Shown one piece after another: positions 36,096 to 49,600 of a DNA stretch of 64,000 nucleotides. Position 1 is the first letter of the stretch; every line of letters starts with the position of its first letter. Origin of the DNA: Tetracladium setigerum. Taxonomy: Eukaryota; Ascomycota; Leotiomycetes; Helotiales. Under the pieces are notes generated by a model that ran no database searches, was not told where the DNA came from, and worked only from the letters and a program-made list of their open reading frames with translations. The position numbers were made by a program, and so were the translations under genes. The stretch covers positions 2,418,001 through 2,482,000 of the forward strand of contig PZJY01000005.1 of assembly GCA_031472005.1 (NCBI GenBank). The letters run 5' to 3'.

Positions 36096-39000
36096 GTTTA
36101 GGGGGAGGGAATGAGATAGGTGGAATTGGGAATGAGAGTGGTGGTTGCGGTGGTGAGGGTGAGGGTGAGGATGCTGTTGGATTGGAGAGTTTGGATAGGA
36201 GGCTGGTTGGTTGAATTTGATTGATAGTGGAGTGGGATTGTCTTGGTCGGGATGACTGTTTCGTGGTGGCTCCATCGACCACTGAGTTATTACTTTGGTT
36301 GTGATGATTGTTGGTGGTTTTATTTCGAGCTTAATCACTCAATTAATCCCCGCAAGACTTGTTTGATGGTGATGGCATAGCCACGGACGGGTACGTACCT
36401 CGGTACCTGTGTTGTGTTCTGTTGTGCTATGCTATGTTTGGTTGTGTTGATCCTCAACAACAGATCAACCAACCAACACATCCAAAGTACCATCATGTAT
36501 CTTTTCCAAAGTCCGAACCTTGTTCATTTTGTGTCAACTATTTCCTTCTCGGTCGTTCGAAATCGCAGGCTAGAAAAACCTTACGCAACTCTATTTACGA
36601 AGGAGGCAAGGTGTTGGTTAGTGGGCCGGCTAGTTGCCGCTGTCAGATGAAAGTATGTTGGATGTTATGTTACGCCGCAAGTAGGTCAGTGCAGCTGTCT
36701 GTCTGTCTGTCTGTCTTCTTTTTTAGTTTGACTTCCATCACATGCATCTGTCCTGGTTGTTATGCCCCTATGGAGTGATGGAAGAATCGTATTATTGAGA
36801 ACAAGGTTTCTGTTGTGCTGGTGTTTTTCTGCTTGTGGTTGTGCTCGTTTGTTCCCTTCCTCTTGGGCTGGCTTGCCGCTGGTCATTCGATGTTGAAAGG
36901 TCTTCTGGAGATTGGAAAAGATGCGAATGGTTGGGAAGAGGGCGACGGGACCAGGAAATATTTGTTGGTGATTCAAGCTCTTCTTAAGGGACCGTTTTTC
37001 AAGTCTCAGATGCTGATCAGTTAATTCTGTTGTGTCGTACAAAGCGCCCATTTCTCTCTCTTTAGGCGTTATATTTGATGTCCCCACGTGGAGGCTTTCT
37101 GGCTGAATTGGCAAGCTCTGCTCTGCTCTACTGTAGTCTGTACATACATTATCAGTTCTGCGGCGGCCACAGCGATGGCCACAGCCACAGGCGAGAGCGT
37201 GCCTCTGGGCCGAAGTAGGTAGGAAGCATGCATGTAGGCAAGGTATGCGAGAAGATGGCATCAGCTGGGTGCATGTGTTGCAGTACTGTAACCCTAACAC
37301 GACAGTAGCTCCATTCATTCAAGCAACTTGATTTTCAACAAGGCCGAAGGTTGTGGGAGTGAGAGCGAGGCACATGGATCTTTAGCAGCAGCACCTTACT
37401 CCGTAGGTCGAGGGTTGGGGTGGGATTATTGGAGGTGTTTGATTGGCTAGGATATATTCTCCTAGAAATCGACTTTCCTATATTTATCTCGCTGTCGATC
37501 GAGGGTAAAGGTAAATAGAACGCAGAGGGGAGCGGGCAGTCATACGTACAGTTCTCCCTATAGGCTAATGCCGCCATTATTCTTGTTCTTGTTGGGGAGA
37601 GATGGAAGACTTACTTATGGATGAACCCGAGACACTTCATCATGATCATTCTCATCACCGTCAGTCAGAATGATGATTAATTCTATCTCCGTACGTAGAG
37701 TCTAGACAGTCAGACACTTCAGTTGCACCACAGCAGCAACGGCCACTGCCCCTCCCCACGGATTATCCCCGCCGCCGCCATTGATTTTGATATTTGGGTG
37801 GTGCTTGGGTGCTGTCGGCCAGTTACCAATTGGGGTAGGCGATTTGCGCGATGAGGTGGCATGGAGGTACCGTAAGGTATCCAGGGTATATTATGGCGGC
37901 TGTTAAGATCGCTTCTTGTGACAGGCATGCATGCAGATTGCAGATTTGCAGATTATTGTAGAAGAGGGAGGGCGGCGGGCGGTGGTGTTGGTGTTGGTCG
38001 TGGTGGTAGTGTTGTGTGAAAAGAAGGCAGGAAGGAGATAATTCATCCCCTTATGGATGTATAGCTAGATGTACATACAGGTGTATAGATCTATATGTGT
38101 CTATCTATATCTATATCAATATCACTAGTAGTAATATCAAACCGCCATCAGTTCACTCGCTATCGAAGAAAGACATGATGGGAATTCCGTTGGTATTGCA
38201 TGTGGGGAGATTTGGCTGGGTAGATTGGTTTGTTATCAGGGCAGAGTTTGGTTCGCTTACTTACTATGTTCTGCTTCATTTCAGAGAGTGAACGTGAATG
38301 TGATTGTACCCAGGGGAATACAATAAATAAAGGTCCCTCGGAGCCTTTCATGCCGAGCAGTCTGAAGTATACAGCCAGCATGCTCACAGCTACCTCCAAC
38401 ACCCCCATGCAGAACATCGAGCTTGGAGCTCCAGCTGACCCGCGCGCATTTTGTTCCCCGGAACGACTTCTCTCCTGCTCTCCACCCACCACCACCACCA
38501 CCAGGAACTCACAGACCCTCTTCCCTTCCAGTGACCCAACCCAACCTACCACCTTCCAACCACTCCAACCATCCCACATACCACAAACCACATACCACAC
38601 ACCACCACAACTCACCCACTCACACACCACCACACTATTCATCATCCCTCCTCTTCGCTCTCTTCCCTGTTCCTCTTCCTTGCTACTGCTTTCTCCTCTT
38701 GTATCTTTGTACCTGCTCTCTCCCTCGACGTCCCGTGGTCCACTCTTCTTTCTCTAAACCTCCTCTAACCTTTCTGCCCTCATCCCGTCCGTTGAAGCTT
38801 GCTCGCTCCCTCCCTCCCTCCCGCTATCGTTTGGTTTGATAGAAATGATCTGATCGAGATCCCTCCCGCTGGCAATCCCAAAACTACCGAACGCCTGTCT
38901 CGCCCTCCTCGCCGCAACCACCAATCCACCTCCCCTTGCTACTGCTTGCTGCTGCTGCTCTTAGTTCCTCCGCACGCAATCCCCAGAAGTAGTTGGAGAA

Positions 39001-39236
39001 CGAGAGACCCCCTCTCTCCCTCTTCCTCTCTATCTCCCTCCCCAAACGTAAAGCCGGCAACGCGCATCAAAAAAAGAGCCGGCCCTTTACACACACAACC
39101 CAGAAACATCTCCACCTTTCGCACTCCCGAGACACCACTACCATTCATTCACAAGTACTCGAAACTTGACACCTTTTCGATACTTGTTGTACCTACCTCG
39201 CCCTCTCCACCACCCCAGTATTGCTCTTGATCATCC
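36096..39236. other. Long gene-free region and leader of the Zn2Cys6 gene
   Basis: About 3.1 kb. No frame has support; the 210-codon minus-strand frame at 36686-37318 has chance-like composition. Microsatellites occur at 36694-36715 (CTGT units) and about 38091-38120 (ATCT/ATAT units). From about 38440 to 39236 the sequence is strongly C/T-rich with CCA and CAC runs, like the long leaders of fungal transcription-factor genes. Confidence 0.55.
36694..36715 (+). repeat. CTGT microsatellite
   Basis: About five CTGT units in the gene-free region downstream of the 34601 gene. Confidence 0.75.
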
Positions 39237-42200
39237 ATGGGAGACAAGCGCGCGCAGCAGCACTTGCCCACTCCTGGTCCAATCCGATCCCCCCTCTGCC
39301 ACTTTTGCATATCCGGGTCGAGACGTCGACCCCAACCGCCACCATTCCCTCTCCTCACTCTCTCGCCGCGATACTGTCGCCTTCGGCCCCTCCTGGAGAT
39401 TCCTCTTCAGCAGCAGTGAATCAATCTACTTCCTCCTCTACCAGGCATTCGCGCGCCTCCTCTCCAAAGCGCACTCATACCGAGGCCTTTTCCCCACCAG
39501 ACCAGCCCTATCTACACCCAGCGTCGCCGGTACATCGGCGAGCAAGTCTCGCATCGCTGGAGGGCCATTCCGCCGTCAGACTGGCGGATGACGGGAGTGA
39601 GGCGGCCATGAGAGGTGGGCTGGAGGAGAAGAAGCCCCAGAAGATGGTGCGAAGCAGCATAGCTTGCGCTCGCTGTCGGAGGAGTAAGGTCAAATGTGAG
39701 TTGGAATAGACCGAACCGCCAACCCGCAGATCACCTCGAGTCAGACATATAACTGCGACTTACCCTTCCTCCCATTCCTCCATCAGAAAATGCATCTTCC
39801 TGAATATCTCCCCGACCGCCCGGCTAATTCGTGATTCAGGTGTAAATTCCGGGATAAATTCAACGTGCAAGGCCTGTTCTCAGAGCAATAGAGAGTGTAC
39901 ATACCCAACAGCCAATCCAACGGCGACTCCTAAGCGATCCGAAACCTCTCCGAACATCAAGCAGGAGCATGAGGGCGAAAACAAGAAGCAGCGCATCAGG
40001 AAAGTTGAGGATCCCGGCCGTCGGAATAGTTCGAAACCAGGCGACGACCCTCTAGATGCCCCAATCTTAACGAAGAAAGTATGGGTGGAACTATACGATC
40101 TTTTCAAGCTACACTTTTCTACCGAGATGCCCTTTCTCCATCCTCCCAGGTTCCGGAAGAAAATGTACAAAGCTGCCTATCCCCGTGATCCCGCAACCAC
40201 TCCAGCCGAGCTTCAGGATAGCAAGATATTACTTCTCGGTGTATTAACATTAACGGCTCGCTTCCACCCGGAGCTCGTCGCATACCATTCCGCAACGGGA
40301 GATCAGCTTGCTGCCAGTGACTTTTACGCGACTGCTTTATCCGGAGCTTTTGGACCCATAGGCGGTAATATGACCAAACCTTCCCTCGAAGGTATCCAAG
40401 GACTGTTGATGTTGGCTTTGTACGAATGGGGCCAAACCAAAGGCCTTAGTGCTTGGGTGTACTTGGGCATTGCTATTCGCCTGGCTCAATCGATGGGATT
40501 GGAGTATGAAGACGATCCGGACATCAACTTCCACAAGTCTTCGCCTCACAGACCAGTTTCCCCGGACCAGTCGCCTTCAGATATAGCCACGGATAAAGAG
40601 GTCAGGCGTCGTACGCTATGGAGCTGTTTTGTCATGGATCGTGCTCTCTCCGCTGGAAAATTCAGACCATCGATGATTCACCCAGAGAAATCCCGGGTGC
40701 GCCTGCCTCAGACAGAGAATAACTTCCTCTTCGAGAATCACGTTGAGACGGGCTTTTTGAAGCCGCATTGGCAAGGAAAACTTCCAAGTCGTATTCAGCC
40801 CCCCGTTCATGACAACGGTGTCCTGAGTGCGTACGTTCGTTTGGTCGAGATCTTTGGCAGGTTCTCCGAGTGGAGTTACGCTGGTGGTCGACGTACTGAG
40901 GCTTTGTTGACGCCATGGGACCCCGACTCTACGTTCTTCTTCTTAAGAAGCCAACTGGAGGAGTTTCACGACTCTCTGCCGTCTAATCTCACCTTTACGG
41001 AAGCCAATTTATCTGCACACATCGAACAGCGAAACGCTACTCCCTACGCTTCTCTACACACCCTCTACTCGCTATGTTTGATCATGCTCCACCGAGAGTA
41101 CGTTCCCTTCGTTCCGCTTCGATGCCCTGGTCCTGAAGGTCCATTGGATGAGCCGACTTTCCCAAAGGACAAGTACGATGTGCCCCCAAATTCTGGGTTG
41201 AGAGTGCCGAGATCATCTTCAAAGCCGCACGGGATATCTTAGATATCGTCAGCACTTGCCAGGATAGCAATGCACTTCCCGAGTCGCCTCAAATCGGATT
41301 TGCTGTCTACCAAGCGGCTTTTGTAGCTGTTTATGCCGGATACTTCCCTCACATGGACCAGAAATGTCACATGATTACTCCAGATACGAAGGGGGATTTC
41401 AGAGCACGCGGCTACACGGCTTTGGGCGAAAAGATTCTGCAGGGTTTAGTTCCCAAGCTGCGCATGGTGAAAGGCTATCTCACCCAGATTCAGCGAATGC
41501 ATAGCTTCTTCAAAGGAGTTATCAATGACTACTACTACCTGTCGGGGAAGTCTTTTGTTGGTGGAGGCTTGGAGCAGTACAAGCAGTTTGAGAAGGGGCT
41601 GAAGGAGTTCGGTAGCATTGCAGAAAACGATCGGGCCATTCAATCTGATGGATCGGATATTACTGATCCAAACCGTTCCCGAGCTAGTACAAATGAAATC
41701 CTGGGTCCCAACAATACCAATGGAGAACCCATGCAGGGAGTTGAAGGATTGGGTAACCATAATCGAGTAAACCCAGCTTGGGCGCCGATCAATCGCTCGA
41801 GTCCTCCTCCTACGGAGGCAGATGAGCGTGCTACGACATACCAGGGGCGTCCTTCATACGGTCTTCCCTACCAACAATCGCCAAATCAAGCATCGTCTAC
41901 CGTCCCAAGCCTCGTTAGCCCAAGCAATGGGGATACTACGCCAACGGTCAATTCTCCCTACACCAGTACTCAATTACCACAGTATCACAGCTCAACTCAA
42001 CCACAACAGCACAATCAAGGATACCCAACCATCGGTCAGCACACGATGGCACCACCTAATCCCCAAGCGAGTGGTAGTCGCCCCTTTGGCCTCGAACAAA
42101 AATACGAAGGATTCATGTCCTACACCGACAACATCAGTATCTCCGGTACTGGATTCGATAATTACGCCCAAGAATCTCCGTTGGATATGTGGGGGAATGT

Positions 42201-42273
42201 ACTACCAATGGATCTGCAGCCAGGCGCACCAGTTCCCTACACTTATGCCCTTGGCTCTGTTCAGCATTGGTAG
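39237..42273 (+). CDS. Zn(II)2Cys6 transcription factor with fungal-specific domain
   Basis: Exons 39237-39695 and 39840-42273 encode about 964 residues. The binuclear zinc cluster is CARCRRSKVKC then CKACSQSNREC, cut by the 144-nt intron inside its third Cys codon. The middle region (LYDLFKLHFSTEMPFLHPP, GVLTLTARFHPELV, ALYEWGQTKGLSAWVYLGIA, RRTLWSCFVMDRALS) is the fungal_trans regulatory domain. The C-terminus is Ser/Pro/Gln-rich and likely activating. Two frame problems: six C at 39289-39294, after the start MGDKRAQQHLPTPGP, and five C at 41183-41187 (VESAEIIFKAARDIL follows in the next frame). One base at each gives 965 codons; the reading of the region between 39295 and about 39400 stays uncertain. 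Target genes cannot be inferred. Confidence 0.88.
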
Positions 42274-42603
42274 GGTGTTTTTTAGTTGTCGTTTTTGTTC
42301 ATTAGTTTGTGACTTCTTCACCATGTCCATACCATTTACGGAGTCTTTACTTTCGATTTTTCTTAGCGCCGTTTTTGGAAAGGCGAAGGGAGCGTTGACT
42401 GTGTCCTGGGTGACACTCAACGTTTGTATTGGCGGGTTTCTTACCTATGTAGTCGGCCTCTGGCGGTTAAAATGAGCCTTTTTTCGGTTTGGTTTGGAGA
42501 CGAGAGGATACGATATCAGTTGTACTTAGTCATATTGTTGATCATGAGAAATGATTGAGATGATGCTCATGTTCAGTATATATACCAGGCGTAGTAGCTA
42601 GCA

Positions 42604-42774
42604 CTACCACGGTGCATGCTTTTGATAGGAGATTGCAATGTCGATGAATGCGTCTTGAATGGAATGTTGTCCTACTTTCATCTCCCATTGGTATCCTTCC
42701 TGTGTGACCTTTAGGTAGCTTATGAGGTCGGCCGGGAAGGCATCACGATGACCATGCCGAGCAAAATGGGCGAT
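42604..42774 (-). CDS. Last exon of an unrecognised minus-strand gene
   Basis: From an acceptor GACAG the frame runs 57 codons to TAG at 42604-42606 and reads like real protein: IAHFARHGHRDAFPADLI, SYLKVTQEGYQWEMKVGQ, DAFIDIAISYQKHAPW. Upstream exons are not secure. A candidate lies near 42958-43050 on the same strand (KYLQNFREKC, LVPGEDVVFL), but the phase does not fit without a missing base. It may be a short gene divergent from GCP4 or the remnant of a larger one. Confidence 0.35.
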   Translation of the reverse strand: MAHFARHGHRDAFPADLISYLKVTQEGYQWEMKVGQHSIQDAFIDIAISYQKHAPW

Positions 42775-43225
42775 CTGTCTAATACCAGCTTAGAGTACAA
42801 TTGTCAAAATATTGTTTTCCATGCTATATCTATTGAAACAGCTGCATGTGTAATATAAATGAAGCGTGAAGCGTTGACATTCCTATGTAGATATATGCCA
42901 AGACAATCGCGTCTCTGGGATTTGCCGAGACACGGTCCTGACCTCACTGCTTGCCTACGTCAGGAAAACAACATCTTCCCCAGGAACCAATGCACATTTC
43001 TCTCTGAAATTCTGCAGGTACTTGCCATGTTGTGATTCAATGTGTCGCTTCGAATTATTCGGCACGCTTCTGTTACTCTCACACGACCTTGTATCCCGCA
43101 CCAAGAAGCGCAGCAAAGACAAGGACCCCGCGTACCACCCCCCTCCCCTCCCACCTCTCCCATTAAATCGAACGCATGAAAGCAAAAGCTAACCAATACC
43201 CCAGAGTATCACTCGCACCAACGAA

Positions 43226-45670
43226 ATGCTCCACGAAATCCTCCTCTCCCTCTCCGGCCACCCCTCTCCACTCCTCACAGCCTCACATACAACACCCACC
43301 TCAATATTCTCCCCCCCAGAACAAGCGCTCCTCGCCTCTCTCGCCCACCTAAGTATTCTGCACCGCAAACTCCTCACACACACTGCTACCATTGCGTCTT
43401 CTCACCCGTCGAGCATTTGTCAGGCTGTTGCGACTGCGATCTCGTCCACGCATCTGGCGCAGTTTCAGAGGAAGATTATTGAGGTTGAGGAGGGCATTCT
43501 TAGGAAAGATGCGGGGAGTGTGGGGGCGTATAGTATCGTGCCTTTGACGCAGGTGGTGGGAGAGTTTGCGCCATGGACGAGGCGGATGGATTGGTTTTTG
43601 GAGGTGGTGGAGTTTATGGCTAAGGGTGCGGGTGGGGAGAGGAAATGTAGCGGCGCGATGATTATTGATCGGTTGTGTAATGCAATGCAAACGGGATATA
43701 TGGATATTGAGGAGGCGGCATTGAGCTTGGTGAGGGTGGCGGAGACGGCGTGGTTAAAGCAGGTATCGGCTTGGGTTCTGTATGGGAGGTTACCGAGTTT
43801 TGGGAAAGGGGATTTCCTTGTGCAGGAGATTGAGGGGCCGGTAGGTTACCTGAGAAGGAAATTGTTTGAGTATCTAGCTTTTCTAATGGGGAACAGGAAT
43901 ATGAAATCAAAAAGGAGTTGCTTCCTGCGTTTGTTACGGCATCGACGGCATCTTCGTTATTATTTATTGGCCGCTCCTTGAACCATATCAGAGTCAAAGG
44001 CGCATCCAGCACGTCTTCTTTGGAGTTGAATTTGCTCGCATCTCACCTCAAACAACTATCAGCTCTGACATATCCTATCAACAGCGCCAATTTCTCAAGG
44101 GCGATTGGGTCAATTCGCTTGTCTCTGTCCCAAAATACACTACAAAAACTCCTACCACTAAGCAAAGTAGTCGAGATCCTCTCTCTACTTCGGGAATTCT
44201 TCCTTCTCGGTCGCGGAGAATTTGCAATTGCCTTGATCTCAGAAGCCGATGAAAAAATCCGATCACGCTGGCGTCGGTCTGACAATCTAGCATATGAGAA
44301 ACGAGAGAGCATAGGCAACATCGTTGTCAAAGACGGTGAAGTCTCGTCCGTCCTCGCTCGAACCTGGGCTGCAATGGGATTACTCCAGGGCTCACAAGAC
44401 GACCAAGAAGAAGACGAACTGCTCGAACTAGCACGCGATCTCGTCCAACTCACCATCACCAAACCAACGGCAACCCCATTCAAAGGCCAGCAGACACCCT
44501 CCTCCAAATTAGCATCCACAATCTCATCAACGCCTTTCAAGAACCTCCTTCTGTCCGTTCCCGTATCACTCACATTGCAAATCCCATCCCCTCTTGACCT
44601 CTTTCTCTCTCCATCAGATCTTCTCACATACTCCAGCATAAACGCCTACCTGCTCTCCATTCACCGCGCGCACATCCGCCTCACAGACCTCTGGAAAATT
44701 ACCTCCCTTCGCCGCGAACACCCCGCACCCCCAGGGCCACCATACGGTAGTTCCAAAGCTGGGCGCGCCCACGTTCGCATCCTCCGTGAACGAGCAAAAG
44801 TGCGGTCGGAGGCTATGCGGAGCGTTTGGGCCACTTGTAGTGCAGCAGTATTTTTCCTGGGTGAGACACAAGCTTATTTGCAAGGCGAGGTTGTGAAAGG
44901 GACTTGGGATGGATTTAAAGCGTGGCTCCTCGGTGCAACAACGGGCCCCGAATCCACAAAACACGGTAAAGAGTATAATGATGAATCCGACGACAATTGC
45001 GAAGAAGATATCTGGCTGCGCACCCTCCCTCCTTCTTCACCATCCTCCACCTTCTCTTCTCCCGCAAACACAACTAAACAACACACTCACGATCCCCAAA
45101 CTCTCGCAACAGCCCACTCACTCTACCTCACCCACTTAGCTACCTCTCTCCTCCTCACCACCCCCAAAACTCAAGCCCAAACATCAACTTCCCCCAAACA
45201 CTCTACACCCTCCTCCTCCAAACAGACAGCCTCGTCGCCCTGATCCACCGCATAAACACCATCTGGACAGCCATAGATCTCGAATCCGACTCGGGCGTCA
45301 TAGACGCCTTCTCCGATTTCCAAGTCGAGGAAATCGACGTGTTGAAATTATTGGGGGAGACGAGTCGGGGTGTTAAGAAGGGGATTGAAGCGTGTGTGGG
45401 TGTTTTGAGGGGGTTGGATGCTGCTGGTGGTGCTGCTAGTGGGAGTGGGAATAATGGGGATGGAGACGGCTTTATGAATGGAGGCGGGGATGGGAGTGCT
45501 TATGAGGAATTGGTCTTGGGTGAGGAGGGCGAGTATGTACCTGCTAAGGTAGGGAGGGTGGATAGGTTGTTGATGAAATTGGATTTTGGGGGTGGTTTGA
45601 TGAGCCGGTTGGGCAGGAGAATGAGAGGGAGGAGGGAGAGGATGAAAGTGAGAGTAAGGATGAGGAGTAA
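43226..45670 (+). CDS. GCP4: Gamma-tubulin complex component 4 (Spc97/Spc98 family)
   Basis: Part of the gamma-tubulin ring complex that nucleates microtubules. The start MLHEILLSLSGHPSP and the block IIEVEEGILRKDAG..VPLTQVVGEF are typical of GCP4. Intron 43841-43896 separates QEIEGP from EYEIKKELLP. Later blocks include SLLFIGRSLNHIR, the C-terminal grip-like region NAYLLSIHRAHIRLTDLWKI and LVALIHRINTIW, and the end LLMKLDFGG, followed by an acidic tail. Two frame breaks: five C at 45161-45165, before the NFPQTLYTLLLQTDSL block, and five G at 45588-45592. With one base at each the gene is 797 codons and stops at 45668-45670; without the second, reading runs on to 45704 in a wrong Arg-rich frame. 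Confidence 0.93.
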
Positions 45671-46384
45671 GGATCAATTGAAAGCTGCAATGATTAGTAA
45701 GTAACGTTAAACAAGCAACACGAAGGAGAGAGGACGAAGGAGGAGGAAGAAAAAGAAGAAGAATGATTTTTGGCGAGTATTAACGACTACATGATTATGA
45801 GCATGAATAAATATACCCCGGTGTTGGGTGTTCAGTCGTTCTGTCTGAATTTCAAGACTTGGTCATTTGGAGTTTTCACAGGAGAATATATACCTAGGTA
45901 GCCATTCAGCCGTCTATAAAATGTAAATGTAAAAATTTACTCAAACATGTCCTACGTACCTGCCCATCCTAAAGCCTCAAAGTCCAACAAAGTTCTCCCT
46001 TAAAAGTTGTAAAAGATTTGTAGCACTCTTCCTACTTTTTCACATCATCACACAATCCAGTATTCAAGCCGTGTAAGTAACAATACAATCGCATTTTATT
46101 GTTAAAGAAAGATTATCACAACTACAAAATCGTCATGATTGAAAAAAAGGAAAGTCCTCGCCCCCCATCTGACACAATTCTTCCACCATTAACGCTAGCA
46201 CCATGGCATAAACTACACCAGGTTAGGACAGTGTAGCAATCGAGCCAAGACTGAGTTAAAAATCTAGACAGACGCTACCGCTCGAAGAAGACATTTCCAT
46301 GTCTCTGTTGCAAATGAATGAAACATTTCTTTTCAGCAATATCTGCCACTCTTTCTAAGCTTGCAGACAAACACAGTCAAGAGC
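45671..46384. other. Convergent intergenic region, no gene seen
   Basis: About 700 bp between the 3' ends of GCP4 and the minus-strand gene at 46385. AT-rich, with no supportable frame. Confidence 0.5.
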
Positions 46385-48596
46385 TCAGTAATAATGCGGA
46401 AAAGGAAACAAACAAGGAAGTTTGTCCTTATCCTCTCGCAATATCTCATCCCTGGCATTCCTTCGCTTCTCAGTAGCCCATCTCCGAGTATTGTTCTTCC
46501 TCAACCTTTCTGGAAGCATTGGCCTGCGACTTGGCGAGGCCGGTGATCTTTCGTTACGACTTGATGAAATCGGAACTGTAGTCTTCGGAATGGGAAGCGG
46601 CGTTGGGTTCACAATTGTCCAACCGATTTGCGATTTGAGGAGTCTTGAACACGTGCTGGTGTACCTAGGGAGGCTGAAAGTGGATTAGTGGTTGCGAATT
46701 CCATATCATCATCTTCAAAATGTACTCTACGTTGACGTAGAACTTGTACACCATGGTGTGTGGAGTTCTGACGCATCCCTTGGGTCCGATATTTCGCAAG
46801 TTGTGAACGAGGCTTAGTCGGTAAATGCTACACAGTCAATAATTAGCACGCTGCTACGGTACAACGGGCTTCCGATACTTAATCAAAGGTCATTCCGAAC
46901 AAAGGAGTCTTAATACGTACTTGCAGCATCGCCCGAGGTCCATTCGGAATGCAGCGCTCAGCTTTCTTTATTTCAACATTCGCTGTAGAAAAAACTCGTT
47001 CCTCCGCTCGAGCTCGAGCTTCTGCAATCTTTTTCGACAAACATTTTGCGCCATAGGCCGAATGGTCTAGGGAATCTCGTGTTCGGCGTCTGATAGCTGG
47101 ACCGGGACCTCTATTGGTTTGAGTATTGGCTGATGTCTGGATCCTTCTGAACTCGCTATCGATCGATGAACTCCTCGAATGCGAAGATGTCGTAGACTTT
47201 GAGTTTTTGCGCAAACAAGAAGATCGCGAACTTGAACGTGAGACCCCATACCTCGGGAAGTATACTCCTGGCTTCGCCGAGAGAATGGCGAGCCTGGACG
47301 CGATAATGTATACGTCGGCGAAGGCATACTTCCATTCGACCGAGAAATTGACGATCTTGAACTCTGGGATGATCTCGGAGAAGCAGTTCTTCCGTGAGTA
47401 AGATAATATGGCGCTTTTGGATGTGATGATTGACGTTTCACTAAAAAAGAAGTGGCGGTAAGCCTCAAGAATCGATTGACTCTGGGGCTAGGGCTCTTCT
47501 GATATGATTTGGTGACTTTAGTTGGACGAGGCGGAGTGGAAGGTGCCGAGGTGTTCCCTGCTCTTGACCTTCTTTCCGGTGATGCAAATGTTGTGTCCAA
47601 AACGATACTCATGCGACGTGATGCAGCAACACTCTCTGTAGTACAATCCGCCTGTTCAGACACATTTGACAGAGAGACAGCATCATCCAAAGATAGAGGG
47701 GAAACTGGGGACTTTGGAGACTTTGGAGCTTGGATGTTGCTTCCAAATACTTCCTTGGATTCCGAGGACAAACTCGCTTCGGCAATAAGAGCATCAATAT
47801 CAAAGGCGGTGAATTGATATTTTTCATTTGAAGGTTGTCCATGATCCGAAGAAGGAGCGATGGCTTCCGGAAAGGAAGGAGCATGCAAACGAGTACTCGA
47901 AGACAGTCGTCTCTTGGCATAGTTCTTCAGAGTCTGTCCCAAGAAGGTGTCCGCAGAGTTCGAGCTCGAGAGGAGGATGTTAATATCTTCCTCACGAGCC
48001 AAGTATTTTTCGTATTTGCTCTGATACTCTTCGGCAGGCACCTTGTCGATTTCTGATTCTACTCGCTGACGTGTAGCAAGAATCTCAGCTGGAGGAACAA
48101 GATGCAAACACCGTGAGACTACAGATGTCATGGCATCCTTACGCTCATCTTGAAGCTCGAATTCCATGCTCGACAGTTCGGGGCTGAAGTAGGACATTTT
48201 CGGAGAAGTCTTTGTGATGGGGGACTCTCGCTGAACAGGAATTCGTTTGACTCTGATTTCCACAAGCTCCGCAGCATCTCCACCTCCATTCGATTCAATG
48301 AAAGCAAAATATAGGCCACCCAGTAGTCCAGTCCGTTGTGTAGGTACGACAACCGATGGCTTCTGTTGAGAAATGATCGTAGAGGACAACGATGCTTCGT
48401 AGGCTTCGACTTTAGCTCTCTCGTTGGCTTGGGAAAGTTGATTGAAGCAACCAAGGATGTGCGTCTTCTTTTGGCCCTTTGCCTCCATGGAGATTCTAAT
48501 GACGAGACTTGGTAGAAGTCAGTTGTTGGATGCTACAAAAGTTGAGGGGGTGATTGGTGGGACATACTAGCAATGGTCATCCGGCAATTCGATCAT
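46385..48596 (-). CDS. Unrecognised Ser/Arg-rich protein, about 686 residues
   Basis: Exons 48568-48596 (29 nt), 46921-48507 and 46385-46827; introns 48508-48567 (GTATGT, acceptor CCAAG) and 46828-46920 (GTACGT, GCTAAT). The short first exon MIELPDDHCY was chosen because it splices in phase onto LVIRISMEAKGQKKTHILG. The N-terminal 200 residues look folded (ILGCFNQLSQANERAKVEAY, GLLGGLYFAFIES, helical YQSKYEKYLAREEDINILL). The rest is disordered, with RSS/SPR repeats, a Lys/Arg block (SKKIAEARARAEERVF) and a basic tail ending PFPHYY. Two frame breaks: four C on the plus strand at 47244-47247, and CC near 46623. With both bases it is 687 codons. Possibly cytoskeletal or cell-cortex, as inference from composition only. 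Confidence 0.72.
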
Positions 48597-49600
48597 ATTG
48601 GTGGTCGACGAAGAGTCGTTGGCTTGTAGTAATGGTGTTGGGTTCAAGGATGATGATCGCAGCCAAAATGTGTAGGATGATGATATGATGATATTGGGTA
48701 GTCGTACTGCGGATGAAATATGACAATGGTCGAGTTGACAAGATGAAGCGGTTAGAGAATTCCTGGAGCTGCCGGTTAGTCTCTCCAGGAGGTTGGAAGA
48801 AGGAGTGTCATGCTCACAATGTACCTTCCTCGGCCTATCACCTTCCACGCAACCTTAATTTATCTTTTCTTCTTTCTTCTCCCAGTACATATCTGCAATA
48901 CGTTTTCTCACTACCAATCGCCCAGATTCGAGGAACTCGGATCTGTTCGCATTCCCGCATCGCTCGCTCACCATCTGTGGCTCTTCCAAAGCTAACGGCA
49001 GCAAAGCTCACCAATATATAAAAGAAATCTATAGGCCAGATATAGACTGCTCATGAAGGACTTCGTATCAGTGCTGTGCTGCTATGTCGACGGCCGAGAA
49101 TTCCAATCTTCGAGTATTTAGCTCATCATGGCATAATACACATTTAAACTATTCGACACGATGAGCATAGAATCAATTGTAACCAACTGTCCCTACTCAC
49201 TAAATGAAGAACCTTTCCTACAGCATATAATAATAAAATATCCAGCGTGAACTCTATGAAACCTCAGAAAAATCAGAGGATCAAAAAGTGATTGTGTGAG
49301 TGTGCATGCATAGCCAAGAAGAGAAGTAAAGAGAAAGCAGAAAACAAGCACTTAAACCCCACATTCTTAATACTGCGCATGCATTCGATATTTGAGAGCG
49401 TATCAGGCTATCGTTAACCATCCATCCGTCCACTTCAGTGTACTCCACCGAATCTATGTTCCCCGATAATGCAAAAAGAACCCAACCGCCAACCCATTCC
49501 CTATCATATCAACACAAACCCCATCCCTCAACCCCCACTCTCAAATACCCAATTCCCTCCCCTCCATCAAATCTATTCCATTCTATTTATCTCAAGCAAT
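48597..49600. other. Intergenic, no gene seen
   Basis: About 1 kb. It holds the promoter of the 46385 gene and the 3' flank of the thioredoxin gene. No supportable frame. Confidence 0.5.

Noticed and set aside
36686..37318. Minus-strand frame of 210 codons
   Set aside because: It includes a CTGT microsatellite read as Thr/Asp/Arg/Gln, has no domain pattern and lies in a gene-free region.
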